Source of the DNA: Guillardia theta CCMP2712
Lineage: Eukaryota > Cryptophyceae > Pyrenomonadales > Geminigeraceae
Reading direction: 5' to 3'
Length of the DNA stretch: 64,000 nucleotides
Assembly: GCF_000315625.1 (NCBI RefSeq)
Contig: NW_005434644.1
Coordinates: 574,196-638,195, forward strand
The translations under genes were made by a program, and so were the position numbers. The notes beneath the pieces are model-generated. The model ran no database searches. It had not been told where the DNA came from and worked only from the letters and a program-made list of their open reading frames with translations. Shown piece by piece: positions 43,638 to 54,411 of this stretch. The stretch's first letter is position 1. Each line of letters begins with the position of its first letter.

Positions 43638-45606
43638 TTACTCTATTTGGTTCCACAGCAATCCCTTCTCCACGATGGTACAGTCAGCCTCTGGCAGTGG
43701 GACCTGAAAGGAAAGAGCTGAGGAAGGAAATACTGGCAAAGGAAGCTCGACCCCAGCCTCTTGGATCACAGCTTTACTGGTGGTTCTTGGTTTGAGACAT
43801 TCGGCAAAGCGGTAAGTCGCCTGCGACACAGCAATCATGTCGGGAATGCAAAGAAGAATAGCTCCGCACAGGTTGTCCTTGAACATGATTTTCAAGCGAA
43901 AGCTCATATCGTTTGCGATCCCTGATCCGAGAGCAGTTAGGCCCTCATAGAAAGAGATGCACAAGCACCCCACTCGCTTTCATTTTACCTGGTCTCAGCG
44001 TACATTGACTGTGTCTGCAACCGAACTGATGTCCAATACTGAAATTGAGGAGGGAGGTTTCAATAATGACCAGGGGAAACATAGCTCAAGCCTAATATCA
44101 AATCTGCATACCTTTGCATCTGGCGATCTGTCTGCTACCACGGACAATGAATATTTGAATGCAGGTTCATTGCCTACCACGAGGGTCATGACATCTTCGT
44201 CAACTCTAAGTGACTTACTCAAGCTGAAAATGACACGAGCTTCAGAAAAAGCGTTGTGACTCTTGATGGAATATCTTTCCAATCGAACAGGGCGAAGAAC
44301 CTAGAAGGCAGGAGCACATCACTTTTATATGAAGAAAGATAGGTGATCCCAAGTCGGCCTCACCACGTGCGTCAATTTGGCTTCATCCTCTGTCGTTTTG
44401 CAGATTGCACTCCCCTCCAATCTCATCGAAAGGCCTATTTATACGACAAAATGTAACATCTTGAGAACAAGACAAGAGATATTTTGCACCTTTATGCTCA
44501 TAGCCCGTCAGTGATCTGGACTTCAAACTATTCCTCATACTGCTCGTATAAACCGACTGCCCTTCCAAAATTCGCATGATCATGACCTACCCATAAAATT
44601 TAGATCGACATGCCATGTTAGTTTCCCCAATCTTTACAGGTACTCACCAGAACAGAAAACTTCGGTGGTTCAGCAGTAGGAGTGATTATTCCTGAGTGCA
44701 CAGCAATGGCAACAAGGTCTGAATCGTCCGTGTAGGGCTCGTTGCCCCAAATTCTGCGTTCCTTGATACCCAAGTTGTCCTGCGTTCAAAATTCAAAACA
44801 AAGACAAAAAAGAAACGAAGGGATAGTTTTCATGGGTATGAAAGAATGAAAAAAATAAGAACAATGTAATATTCACAAGGATGACAACCTGAGTGATATG
44901 CTTCGCTTCAATCTCGCAACGAACGAGATCCCCAGCTTTGAACCCACTGAGAGATTTGCCAGCAGTGTACTGCACTTTTTCCAGATCTGTTGAGAGAAAC
45001 ATATTACAAACATCCCTCTGGATTCCTTGGCTTCAGAAATCATAAGAACTATATACAATCCGCGCGTGCGTCTTGCTAGGAAAGGCACAAAAGGAGCTGG
45101 GGTGTGGGTGGGTGAGTCGGAGGCGGATCTTCTCAGCAACAGAAAAACAAGGTAAAATCCAAATAGGAATCGAGTAATATCAAGCAAGAGAGACTGCAAG
45201 GGCACTGCAAAGCAATCCCGCAAAGATTTCCACAACTATAACTCCTATTTGTACAATGTAACAACAAACACTTACTGTCAATCTGGAGTTTTGGCGCCTC
45301 TGGCCCAACTCCTCCAGCAGCTCCTTGCGTGGCGACAGAGAGAGCTGTATCTCCTGTTGCAGTCTCAATGCCCTCCATCTTGCTATCCACCTCTCCAGCT
45401 GCAGCAAAAGGGAAGAGTTAGGGCATCGTAAAGCACCGCCTACATCAAGGACAGAAATGCAGTAGAGGGACAAAAAATAGATGAGCAGGGGCGAGAACGC
45501 AACAAAGCGCCAAGACAAGTCATCCAGGTCCGATTTCCCAACCATCTTCGCCGGAATCCGTTACTTTGCTCCCATTCTCAGTCTTGGATTTCTTCTTCGG
45601 CGCCAT
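43638..45606 (-). CDS. Rxt3-like histone deacetylase complex subunit
   Basis: Starts at ATG 45606 with a basic, nuclear-type leader (MAPKKKSKTENGSK). Exons then encode a Gly/Ala-rich linker, DLEKVQYTAGKSLSGF, KAGDLVRCEIEAKHITQVVI and the diagnostic stretch KERRIWGNEPYTDDSDLVAI plus AVHSGIITPTAEPPKFSVLV. R-IWG--YTDDSD--A--HSG is the signature I associate with Rxt3, a subunit of Rpd3L-type deacetylase complexes. Later parts (SVYTSSMRNSLKSRSLTGYE, ERYSIKSHNAFSEARVIFSL, MSFRLKIMFKDNLCGAI) are less recognisable. The gene ends at TAA 43638-43640. The call rests on one motif block, so identity is good but not certain. It is divergent from histidinol dehydrogenase. Confidence 0.75.
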
Positions 45607-46241
45607 GATGTGCTGCGGCCAGTTACGAAATGTTTCCCAGGACTTCAAATAATTCTCCTAATTTTCAATTTTTATTCAAATTTTTGACACAGTTCCAAAG
45701 CTAAAAAGCCCCTCAAATTTGAGATCCTTTCTGTAATTGTTGGGTTCAGTTTCGATATAAGATACCAAGTTTCAAATTTACACAAATAATCATAAATCTT
45801 TACTTAATGAATGGGCATGGGGTGGGGTAATGTCTCCAGGGGTAGCATCATTGGATGCCCCTGGAAACATTACCCTACCCCATTCGAATCCTCAGAGAAG
45901 ACAGGGGTGCGTATATCATAGAGTCCTGGGGTTCAGGTGTACTTCGAAAAAGGGTAGGGTATCAGATGATGAGGGTGGGTAGTGCCACAAGCATTCATTC
46001 ACTCTCCAGCGCATGCTTGCCTTGAAAGGGGGTGGGTATCTTATAGAAGGGGTACTAAAATTTCATCACAGGACTTTGTTACAAAATATGGGGTCACTTT
46101 AACCCATGATGACCAATACAAAGTACCGGTGATATATTACCCCCACCCCAAATATTTGGAGATTACCCCTGCTGATCCCCTTTTGTCCAGTGCGTCCTAC
46201 CACCTACCCCTGGCACACATATAACGATCCCCCTTGGAATC
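45607..46241. promoter_or_regulatory. Divergent region with GGGGTA block and a foldback
   Basis: 45815-46230 is full of GGGGTA/TACCCC clusters in both orientations. At 45819-45842 and 45858-45881 two 24-nt arms (GGGGTGGGGTAATGT... and its complement) match at 22 of 24 positions with a 15-nt loop. The first 200 bp are AT-rich. The 45982-46224 ORF lies inside the repeat block and is not supported. Confidence 0.6.
45819..45881. repeat. Foldback: 24-nt arms, 15-nt loop
   Basis: Left arm 45819-45842 and right arm 45858-45881 are complementary at 22 of 24 positions. Both contain GGGGTAATGT or its complement. The foldback lies in the divergent Rxt3-like/histidinol dehydrogenase promoter region. Confidence 0.9.
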
Positions 46242-48249
46242 ATGCTGAAGCGATGCGCTCGCGACGAGATGCCGGTGGAGCTGAGTGAGCCCGTGGCCCC
46301 CAAGGCCCTCGAGCAATCGAAGACCATAGTCGAGGATGTGAAGTCAAGAGGGGAAGCGGCTGTTCGTCACTGGGCAGAGAAGTTCAACGAGGTCAAAGAG
46401 GGCGAGAGCCTCGTGGCTGACAAGGACGAGCTCAAGGCCGCCTACGATACTCTTTCCATTGATCAGCAGGGCGTTCTTACCCGCGTGGTGCGATACTGCC
46501 TTGATTGGAACCCCGAAGTTCTAATCTTCTTGTGAAAGGCCGACAGAATCCAAAAGTTTGCCGTCGCTCAGAGGGCTAGTATTCAAGACACCGAAGTTGT
46601 GATCCCGGGCGGAAAGGTCTGCATTCCCTTGTCTCCGCATGGTGGAAGTGAATTTTTCACTTCCTTGCAGGCGGGACAGCTAGTAAGCGCAGTCGAGAAT
46701 GCAGGATGCTATGCGCCAGGAGGACGCTACCCGCTGCCCTCCAGTGTTCTCATGACGGCTGTCACTGCAAGGGCTGCCGGAGTGAAGAACGTGTGGGTTG
46801 CGAGCCCTCATCCTGACCAGGTGCAGTGAATTTTTGATGTGTGTGATGGTTTCTGATGAAGGCATGAAGGTCACCAAGGCAGCTGCTCACGTTGCTGGAG
46901 CCGATGGAATGCTCAAGGTTAATTTGCAATGGTTGTGGTATTTCTGCATTTTAATCTTCAACATAGGTGGGAGGAGCTCAAGCCATAGCAGCCTTAGCGC
47001 AGGTAGAGGATGTAACTACATTGTACTTGCTCTAAGATGCTCTATGAAGGGAATAGGCAAAATACCGGCTTGCAACATCATCGTGGGTCCTGGAAATCAG
47101 TGGGTTACAGCTGCGAAATCGCTCGTACAAGGACAGGTTGTATTCTTTGTGAAAATACCAGAGCGATGGTAATAGAATTTGAATGGGTCAGTGTGCGATC
47201 GACATGCTTGCTGGACCATCCGAAGTGCTGGTTATTGCGGATGAGACTGCAGATCCCAAAACAGTACTGTCGCGTTGCAACTCTTCCGCTGGTTACTCTA
47301 GTCCAGGTTGCAGCTGATCTCCTCGCACAAGCTGAGCACGATGTGGAGTGGGTGGAAATCATTGCCATGCTCTTGTCTTATGCATCTTCAGATCACGGCC
47401 GATCCTTATCACCACTCACGAGCCATTGCTCACTGCAGTGAACAGTGAGCTCAAAGTACAGGTATGAGATGAGCAGATTCGAATATAAGGTTGTGATTTT
47501 ATGTAATTAGCTTGATGACCTTCCTTCGCCCAACTGTGATACAGCAAAGCAAGCTGTTGCAAAAGGGTCAGAGAGGCGCTCTGTTGTTCGACTCAATTGA
47601 GCCCCCGAGCAGATTTTGTGTTGTCACGAAGTCAATGGACGAAGCCATCGAAATCAGCGACCAGATTGCCCCTGAGCATTTGGAGATTATGACAGCCGAC
47701 GCCATGCAGGCAAGTTTTTTCCAGCTTGTAACGATTGCTGTTACATTCTCTGTTTTGCAGGTCGGTATGAAATGTAACAACTATGGCGGACTTTTCATCG
47801 GTCGATATGCTGCTGAGGTGGAGATTTCAAAAATTCTTCACGTCTCGTGATAGAGATGTCAGGTGTTGGGTGACTACGGGTGCGGTCCCAATCACGTTCT
47901 TCCTACTGGTGGAACCGCAAAGTGATTCCGATATCATCTCGCCCCGGTCATGCGAAATACTGACGTGATGGCATATAGGTATACTGGAGGATTGAGCGTG
48001 CACACATTCCTCCGCATCAGGACTTGGATGCGTGTTGACAGTCAGGAACAGAACCAGCCGGTATGTTCACGGATCGCATACAGTGTTGTTGTCAGGCACT
48101 GAACGAAATATGTGCAGGTGGTACAAGATTCAATTGCACTTGGTATTGCGGCAGGTCAACACTTTTGAAATGTTCTGACCTGGTTTGGTGCAGCACGCAT
48201 GGAGGGATTGGAAGGACATGCTAGGGCTGCCGAAGTCAGGAAGCTATGA
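46242..48249 (+). CDS. Histidinol dehydrogenase
   Basis: Catalyses the last two oxidations of histidine synthesis (L-histidinol to L-histidine, NAD- and Zn-dependent). Exons give [149 protein letters not shown] and [10 protein letters not shown], ending at TGA 48247-48249. The Gln-His pair (QAEH) and EH of the catalytic and zinc sites are present. Several motifs look closer to the HisD part of fungal HIS4 than to bacterial HisD. No targeting peptide was seen at ATG 46242. It is a separate gene from the HisI-HisE gene 11 kb upstream. Confidence 0.93.
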
Positions 48250-49609
48250 GATCTTCAACGAAGACCATGCCCTCAATTTTGATGACCCCATGGAGTGTAG
48301 GAACATTAGAATTGACACAGCAAGGAATTCTTTTTCGGTTTCCGTTTACTGAATCGACCGAAACAATTCTTTTCACGACCCCTAGCAGCGGCAACAGGAC
48401 ACAACAGCAAGATAATAACGAGACTTACCCGTGAAGGCTTGCAGGAACATAAGCCCCGTTGAGTTAGCATTCTTGTCCAGGACAAGTTGCCATTTGCATA
48501 TCTGTGCTGTGACGATAGTCTCCACCTCCCTCACTTACAGCTCCGACCGAGGTCGTCTTCGCCAACGTTCGAGCGGTGAAGGGACTGGCCCTTAAGGCTG
48601 GCACTCTCTGCCGCAGTGTCCGGGGACTTTCCCCAGAGGATGAAATCGGCCGTGAAAACACTCCGATGAGTTTGTTACCTCCGTAGCAAATCGTCCCACA
48701 ACCTGTGAGAGCGGAAAGAAGGAGAGAGCAAACATCAGCATTTTCGCAATACAGGATGACAGCACGACGACACAGACATCGACAACATGCTGCTAGGGAA
48801 TCGTTTCAAGCTTCTTGTTTCGATGGCTCAAGATTTAGAGCCTTGTGTCCATAAGGTGCATCACAGCCGTAGCTCAGCATTTGTTTTGGCGTCACCAGCA
48901 AAGCTTCAGCCGTCAAATAAAGTTGAATGGGTAAAAACCCAAGCAACCCTGCAACATCCGAATGTCAGTGCTCCGGAACAGAGGAAGAAAGAGCAAGAGG
49001 ACGATGAGGGAGGCAGGTGAGATAGCAGGGGGCCGATGGGGAAGATTCATCAACACTGAAGGGAAAGGTGACAGGGGAGGAGGAGAGACACATGGATAGA
49101 GGAGGGGGAGGGGAGGGGAGGGGAGTGAAGCACAATGTTCATGGGATAATTGTCGCACCATAGGACACAAGTTGCTCGTGCGTGTCGAGGGTCGGAACTA
49201 AATAGGCAATCAAAAATAAATTTAATAATAAATATATTTATCAAATCACATATAATGTTGTAAAACTGATGTTTCGACACAAAAATGCTACCAATTTGTA
49301 GAGGTAAAATATTTTCCCTTCAGTCGCCACAAATGGACTTTTTATTATTCAAATATTGATATCAATTCCTGAAATTCTGATAATTTCATTGCAAATATAT
49401 TGGCACACTCCGAAATTGGAACAGTACCGAAATACAAAGTAATAGCCTCCATCAATAGAACTGGATAGTACATGAACTTATAAAGTTTTTTATGTATTTT
49501 AAAAAAAGATTAAGTTTTACAGTGTGGGAGGACGCTGAGGCGAACTCACATTTATTACTTCTTTTATTTTTGTTCTCCAGCACATACAAAAGAAAGGTCT
49601 TCGGCTACC
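48250..49609. other. Intergenic; possible small spliced minus-strand gene and AT-rich leader
   Basis: Between 48810 and 48430 on the minus strand, splice-like signals (CTCTCACAG|GTTG, GGAGCT|GTAAGT) and an Arg/Ala-rich stretch (RVPALRASPFTARTLAKTTS) suggest a small gene, perhaps with a presequence, but no full frame could be fixed. 49080-49130 is GGAGG-rich. 49200-49590 is AT-rich and ends TTTTATTTTTGTTCTCCAG, a probable 5'-UTR intron acceptor of the next gene. Confidence 0.3.
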
Positions 49610-50802
49610 ATGCGCTCCTTTGCGCTTGCGTGTACTGCGGTGACGCTCATGGCGCCAGGATCCAGCGGCTTTCAGGGAGCCATGCCGATCCTTCGATCTC
49701 AATGCCAGTCAGGAAAGCAAGTAGCCTGCATGACCTGCGATAGGGGTATCGGCAACTTGAGAATGAACGAGAATGTTGCAAAGGAGGGAGAGCAAGGACT
49801 CGTGATTGGACGAAGGGACATGCTCGTTCGAACCGGCCTTGCACCCCTCATTTTCGGCGCTCTTTTTCCTCAGAATTCATTTGCAGACATGACACTCAAC
49901 AGCTTCAAGCGAGCATACTTTCGATATGCTCCTAGGATCGAAGAAGGCCGAGATTTCTTTGTGTTGGAAGTGCGATCATTGATTGAGAAGGGAGAATGGG
50001 ACAAGATAGCTTCACTTTACGAGCTTACATCCGTCGCACAAGTATGAATTCAACGAAAAGCGATAAGGATGACATCGTTTTGATCGTTCGCTTTGAACAG
50101 GAGGGCAGTTCCAAAAAATCAATTGGGCTCGACATTAAGCAATCTGCCCTTGAGCGAACCCTCTTTTTGCCAATGCAGGTGATTGTCTTCAGTCAAGATA
50201 GATAGAATTTTCTCAAGTTGTGAATTTAGGTCTTTATCACTTCATTTGAAGAGAAAGGAACAGGTCCCAAGCAACGTAAGATGAACGCACAGGTTTGTTG
50301 GTGACCTTTCGCCGTCTCGGTGTGAATGATTTACCAGGTAGACGAACTGATTCTGGCCTGTGACAAGATCAAAGAAGCTGTAGAAAAAAAGGATAAGCAG
50401 GTAGTAACCCTCACTTGCTCAGCTCTCTTCCTCCCTTCGCTTTTGCTTTCTGATTGATCGAGTGTCACTTAACTTCACTGCAAGGCTGCGTTGGCCGCAT
50501 GGGATGAAGGGCGAGAGCACTTCAACAAGTACCTTCGCATTGCCAACAAGGGCATGACAATGCAGGCAGGCAACTCCTTGCCTGCATGTAAGATCTCAAC
50601 AGGTAGCAGGTGAGGCAATTCGATCTGATCCCGGAGGACAGCAGCAAGTATGTCAGGACTCCGACCCGGCCTCTCAACACGTACGCTCAGGTCGGGAAAG
50701 CGACACAGGTGAAGATTATCTCCCTCGTTCGATGAACCCTGATTTCAAGAAATTTCTGCACAGCAATTCCAGTTCTGTGACGAGAAAGGTTGTGTGAAAT
50801 AG
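49610..50802 (+). CDS. Nucleus-encoded thylakoid-lumen protein with tripartite leader
   Basis: The N-terminus has the layout of secondary-plastid import: a signal peptide (MRSFALACTAVTLMAPGSSG), Phe at or near the cleavage site (SGFQG), a basic transit region, then a twin-Arg segment (GRRDMLVRTGLAPLIFGALF) ending NSFAD, typical of lumen targeting. The mature part is helical: LNSFKRAYFRYAPRIEEGRD, VLEVRSLIEKGEWDKIASLY, VDELILACDKIKEAVEKKDK and AAWDEGREHFNKYLRIANKG. The gene ends VKCEKG-type (CDEKGCVK) and TAG at 50800-50802. About eight exons are needed. The helical bundle recalls PsbQ-like lumen proteins, but I cannot assign it. The leader is the best evidence for the type of organism. Confidence 0.8.
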
Positions 50803-50906
50803 GCTTCAAGTGATAACGACTATTCTTTCGTTAATATACATTCGGATCAGTAAAGATGAATTCTCATTACATCCCTGCATTTGCAGTGTTTTGAAGTGAC
50901 TGTACT

Positions 50907-52988
50907 TCAGCTGGAACGACCGTTCGCATGCTTTGGGGGTTGCTGCGCCTCCTGGAGTGACGACAGTCTGAAAAGAATATTGTTGATTTGAGTTTCCATT
51001 GAGCTGCATATGCTCTCTAATCTCTCTTCAAACGACGTGTCTGTTCCTCTCGTGTGTGCTTGCATATCTTGTCCATTTCTCTCGCTTTGATCAATGTTCA
51101 TCGCATCAAAGTTGCTATACTTGAACACGATCACGGGCTTCGTTTCGAAGAAGCTGTCATCCAACAGCATTCTGTTCCCACATTCTGTACAATGTATCAC
51201 AGCCCTTCCATGCGATGTCTCATCGGCCATATCAACATCGCCTTCCATATCTCCATTGCCTTCCATGTCAAACTCGAGTTCGGATACATGGTTGTTGCCT
51301 GAAGTCAGCTGTGCAGCGTCCTGCAGCACCTGTGACAAGATGGGATCGTCCAACCCGATAAAGGGAGCGTGGCTGGGACTTTCCATGTTTGCTGCACTAG
51401 GACTGCGATGATTTGACGAGGGAGAGCGCGAACGACCATGGTCCCACTTGGAGTCTTCCAGATGATCTTCTTGTTCAACAGGGTTATCTTTAGTCTCGTC
51501 TGACACAAGATTGTACTTGATATCCGGGAGAGCAATGTCTTGAAATGCCGCGGATTTCCCTCGCTCTCGTCCTCCCTCCAACTTCCCAACCTTGCACTGA
51601 CTTGGTCTTTCAGACTTCTTGTCGTCTGGAAAAATGCTCGTGTCCAAACTCTGGTCTTGAGGTATCAGGTACTGGTATTCAACAGACCCAAAGAAATCCA
51701 GCGAGTTGGGGGAGGAAACTTCTTCTTGGTCGACAGTCCCGTCCAACAATTTTGCTCGTTCGCAGTCCAGGAGCAAAGGCTCTGCGACATCTACTTCGAA
51801 GAAACTGTCCGACGACCCTAAGGATCTTGACCTTGATTTCTCTGAGGAGATGTCCCCTTCCTCTTCACAGCTCAGCACTTCCTCTTCCGTTGAACTCTCG
51901 ATTGCTCCCCTTGCTGGTGCTGCTCTTGCCGTTGACCCTTGTGTCGGCATGTCTTTAGCGTTGCTCTTGATGCAGCTGCCCTGCACTCGAATGGCGTTTG
52001 CCCTGGACGCCCGCACGTCTGACAGGTCTTTACCCTTCCATTCCACTCGCTTCACGATCCTGTCAAAATGAATTAGCACAGGGCATGAGCTAAGACGGGC
52101 GGTGCTGCCTACCTTGCAGAGAAAGGTCTTATCTTCTCCTTGTCCTTGTTCATCCTGAAGTTTTTGATGTCTTGCAAGGAAAGCTCCATCTTGTTATTTC
52201 GAGAGACGTCGGGGTTATTTGTCAATTCAACTTGTTCAAGGTTCACCACAGCAACTTTCTTCTGCTGTCCTTGAGGTTTGGTGGGCTGTGGGTGAGAATT
52301 CAGGCATGTCCGATAACTCACGCACTGATTTACCTGAGATTCTCTCACTGGACTTCGTGGACAAACCAAACTGCATCAAAAGGATTATACGATCTTACAG
52401 GAGAAGACTCTAATCTGTTTACCTTGCTGTCTCAGGATCATCTCTTCCAGCTTGATTATTGCTACCTTGCTCGCCACTTTTCACCTCAGACTTGCTGACA
52501 TGGACACTGATCTGAGGTTGTATGGCCAGGGCATCAGCAGACGAGGGAGTTTGATCGCCTGACGACGATCCGACGAATCTGTTTGCTTTCGGATCTCCTG
52601 ATTTTGTAGCCTCCGCATCAGTTTGCGGCATCTGCAGCAGCGTCTCAGAGCTGACTTGCGATGCCTGGAGGTCTCACCCGCGAGGTGCTCGACTGCGGTC
52701 TCCTGTGCCTCGCCGAGTTCAATCGGTTCCTTGGGCTTGGCTGTTGCAGTCTGACGGTGGGAGCTGACCATGAGATCTCAGTAAGCCATCGCCTTTCCCA
52801 TCCCGCAGCTTATCCTTACCTCGAGCAATCAGATCACAAGCTCGCTTCCCACCGTTGGGCGTGCCCTCTCGCGCCTCTTTGATTCTTGGCCCCAAAGTCA
52901 GAGATGGACGTGTAGGATTGCAAGCATATTCACCTGGGGAAGTAGAGCGATTCTCTGTTGATCTGAAGCTCGTCGTCTCCTTCGCCAT
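50907..52988 (-). CDS. Large, mostly disordered acidic/Ser-rich protein
   Basis: Read from ATG 52988 (MAKETTSFRSTENRSTSPGE) through several exons to the last large exon (ends 50907). Ordered-looking parts are VVNLEQVELTNNPDVSRNNK, MELSLQDIKNFRMNKDKEKI and IVKRVEWKGKDLSDVRASRA. The rest is acidic and Ser-rich with RS-like segments (EKSRSRSLGSSDSFF, HGRSRSPSSNHRSPS). A CxxC pair occurs in VIHCTECGNRMLLDDSFFET. The C-terminus is a short coiled coil (LESICSSMETQINNILFRLS). I recognise no family; a nuclear regulatory protein is a guess. The 5' exon joins are less certain than the last exon. Confidence 0.55.
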
Positions 52989-54411
52989 ATCGTATCGTCA
53001 ACTGAAGCTTCTCGTCTTGCTGCCCAACTGGGTCCCCCGTCAAGCAGAAGGACGGCATCGGAGCTCGCACAACTGTGAAATTCCTGTTCGAGTGCGACAT
53101 GGCAGCGATAGAATCTTTTGTATCAGCAAGTCAAGGTCTCAGGAAATACAGTTGTTGCCCTTCCAACGAACAACCGCTCGTACAGACAAGTATCTGTGAG
53201 CCTTAACCGACATCTACAGGACAAGCGTCAATGTTCAGAAAAATCAAACTCTGTTCATCATTGGTTCGTGAACCAAGGACAAATGCAACAGCGCTATCAA
53301 GGTAAACTCATATCCTTGAGTCAGAGAATGTGATAAGCATCAGTAAGTGTAGCAGGGAGATGAAGAGCAACGGCAGAGACGGAGCGCGCGCTCGATTGTG
53401 AGGAACTTGAATGAAGTGGAGATGAATATCAGCTACATCATGGCTGGTTCTTGGGTTCGTGATAGGAGAGAAGACAACAAGACTCGAGCTGTGAAGGAGG
53501 CAGCATCTTTGTTCTTGCATCAACCTCTGACCTCCCATGATCTGCTCTTGCCCCACCATCGGACTCGGAGCCGGGACAAGGGGCCTACGCCTCGAACAAG
53601 AGTACGAGAAGGAAAAGTCTGCCTCGTTTGTTTGATAGGCCGATAAGTTTGGTTCTCGTCTTCTTCTCTTATTATTCTGCTGCTGCCGCAGAAAATCCCA
53701 TCATGAGTCATTTATTTTACTCAAATTCATGTGACTCAACTCAGTGACTGTGTCCGGCCGCCCGGGGGGGCCGGCTCAGTACCGGCATGCAGAATCCCGG
53801 AGTCTGATAATCTGGGACTCGCCGGATTAGCGGCGGGCCCGCCGCCGGCCTGGGAAGCCGCTGGCTCAGCGGGCCCCGGGGCGCGCCGCGCCACTGCGGG
53901 CGGCGGCCGGCCACTGCAGTGCCATCAATGTTTGTTTCAGGCTCAAAGTTAAGTGAAAACTTTCATCAGTACTACGGTACGGCGAGGACAAGCCGCTGAG
54001 CCTGGTGAGTCATTCCGGCGGACGCCGGAGTCCCGGGCCCGCCGAGCGGACGCGCGGGGCACCGTGATCGGACTGTGACTCTGCTGGGCCGCACTAGGGC
54101 AGGGCCGGGCACGGCTGCTACCGCCGAACTTCAAGTGAAAAGACCCCCGCGGCCCTACTAGGCTAGACTCTCCGGGACAGCACACTCAGTGCCCAGTCAA
54201 GTCACGGACTCCCGGCGTTGTCACAGTAAAGAGGTGGATAGCCTGAGGAAGCAAACAACCAAGTTACTGCAGTGCGAGTGATGATTCATTATGGTTTCGA
54301 CAGGTTCGAAAGGTGCCGCGCAGCAACAGCAGCAATGTACCTCTTGCAAGTGACGTCGATGTTTCCTATTCTGACAGATCGTAAAACAATCATCAAATCA
54401 TGTCTTGCCCT
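52989..54411. other. Intergenic with GC-rich block (about 53740-54240)
   Basis: 53000-53730 shows only short unsupported ORFs and is the likely promoter side of the minus gene ending at 50907. 53740-54240 is GC-rich with dyads such as TCCGGCGGACGCCGGA, GGCGGGCCCGCCGCC and ACTG/CAGT words. It sits immediately 3' of the GT-D gene. Confidence 0.45.
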
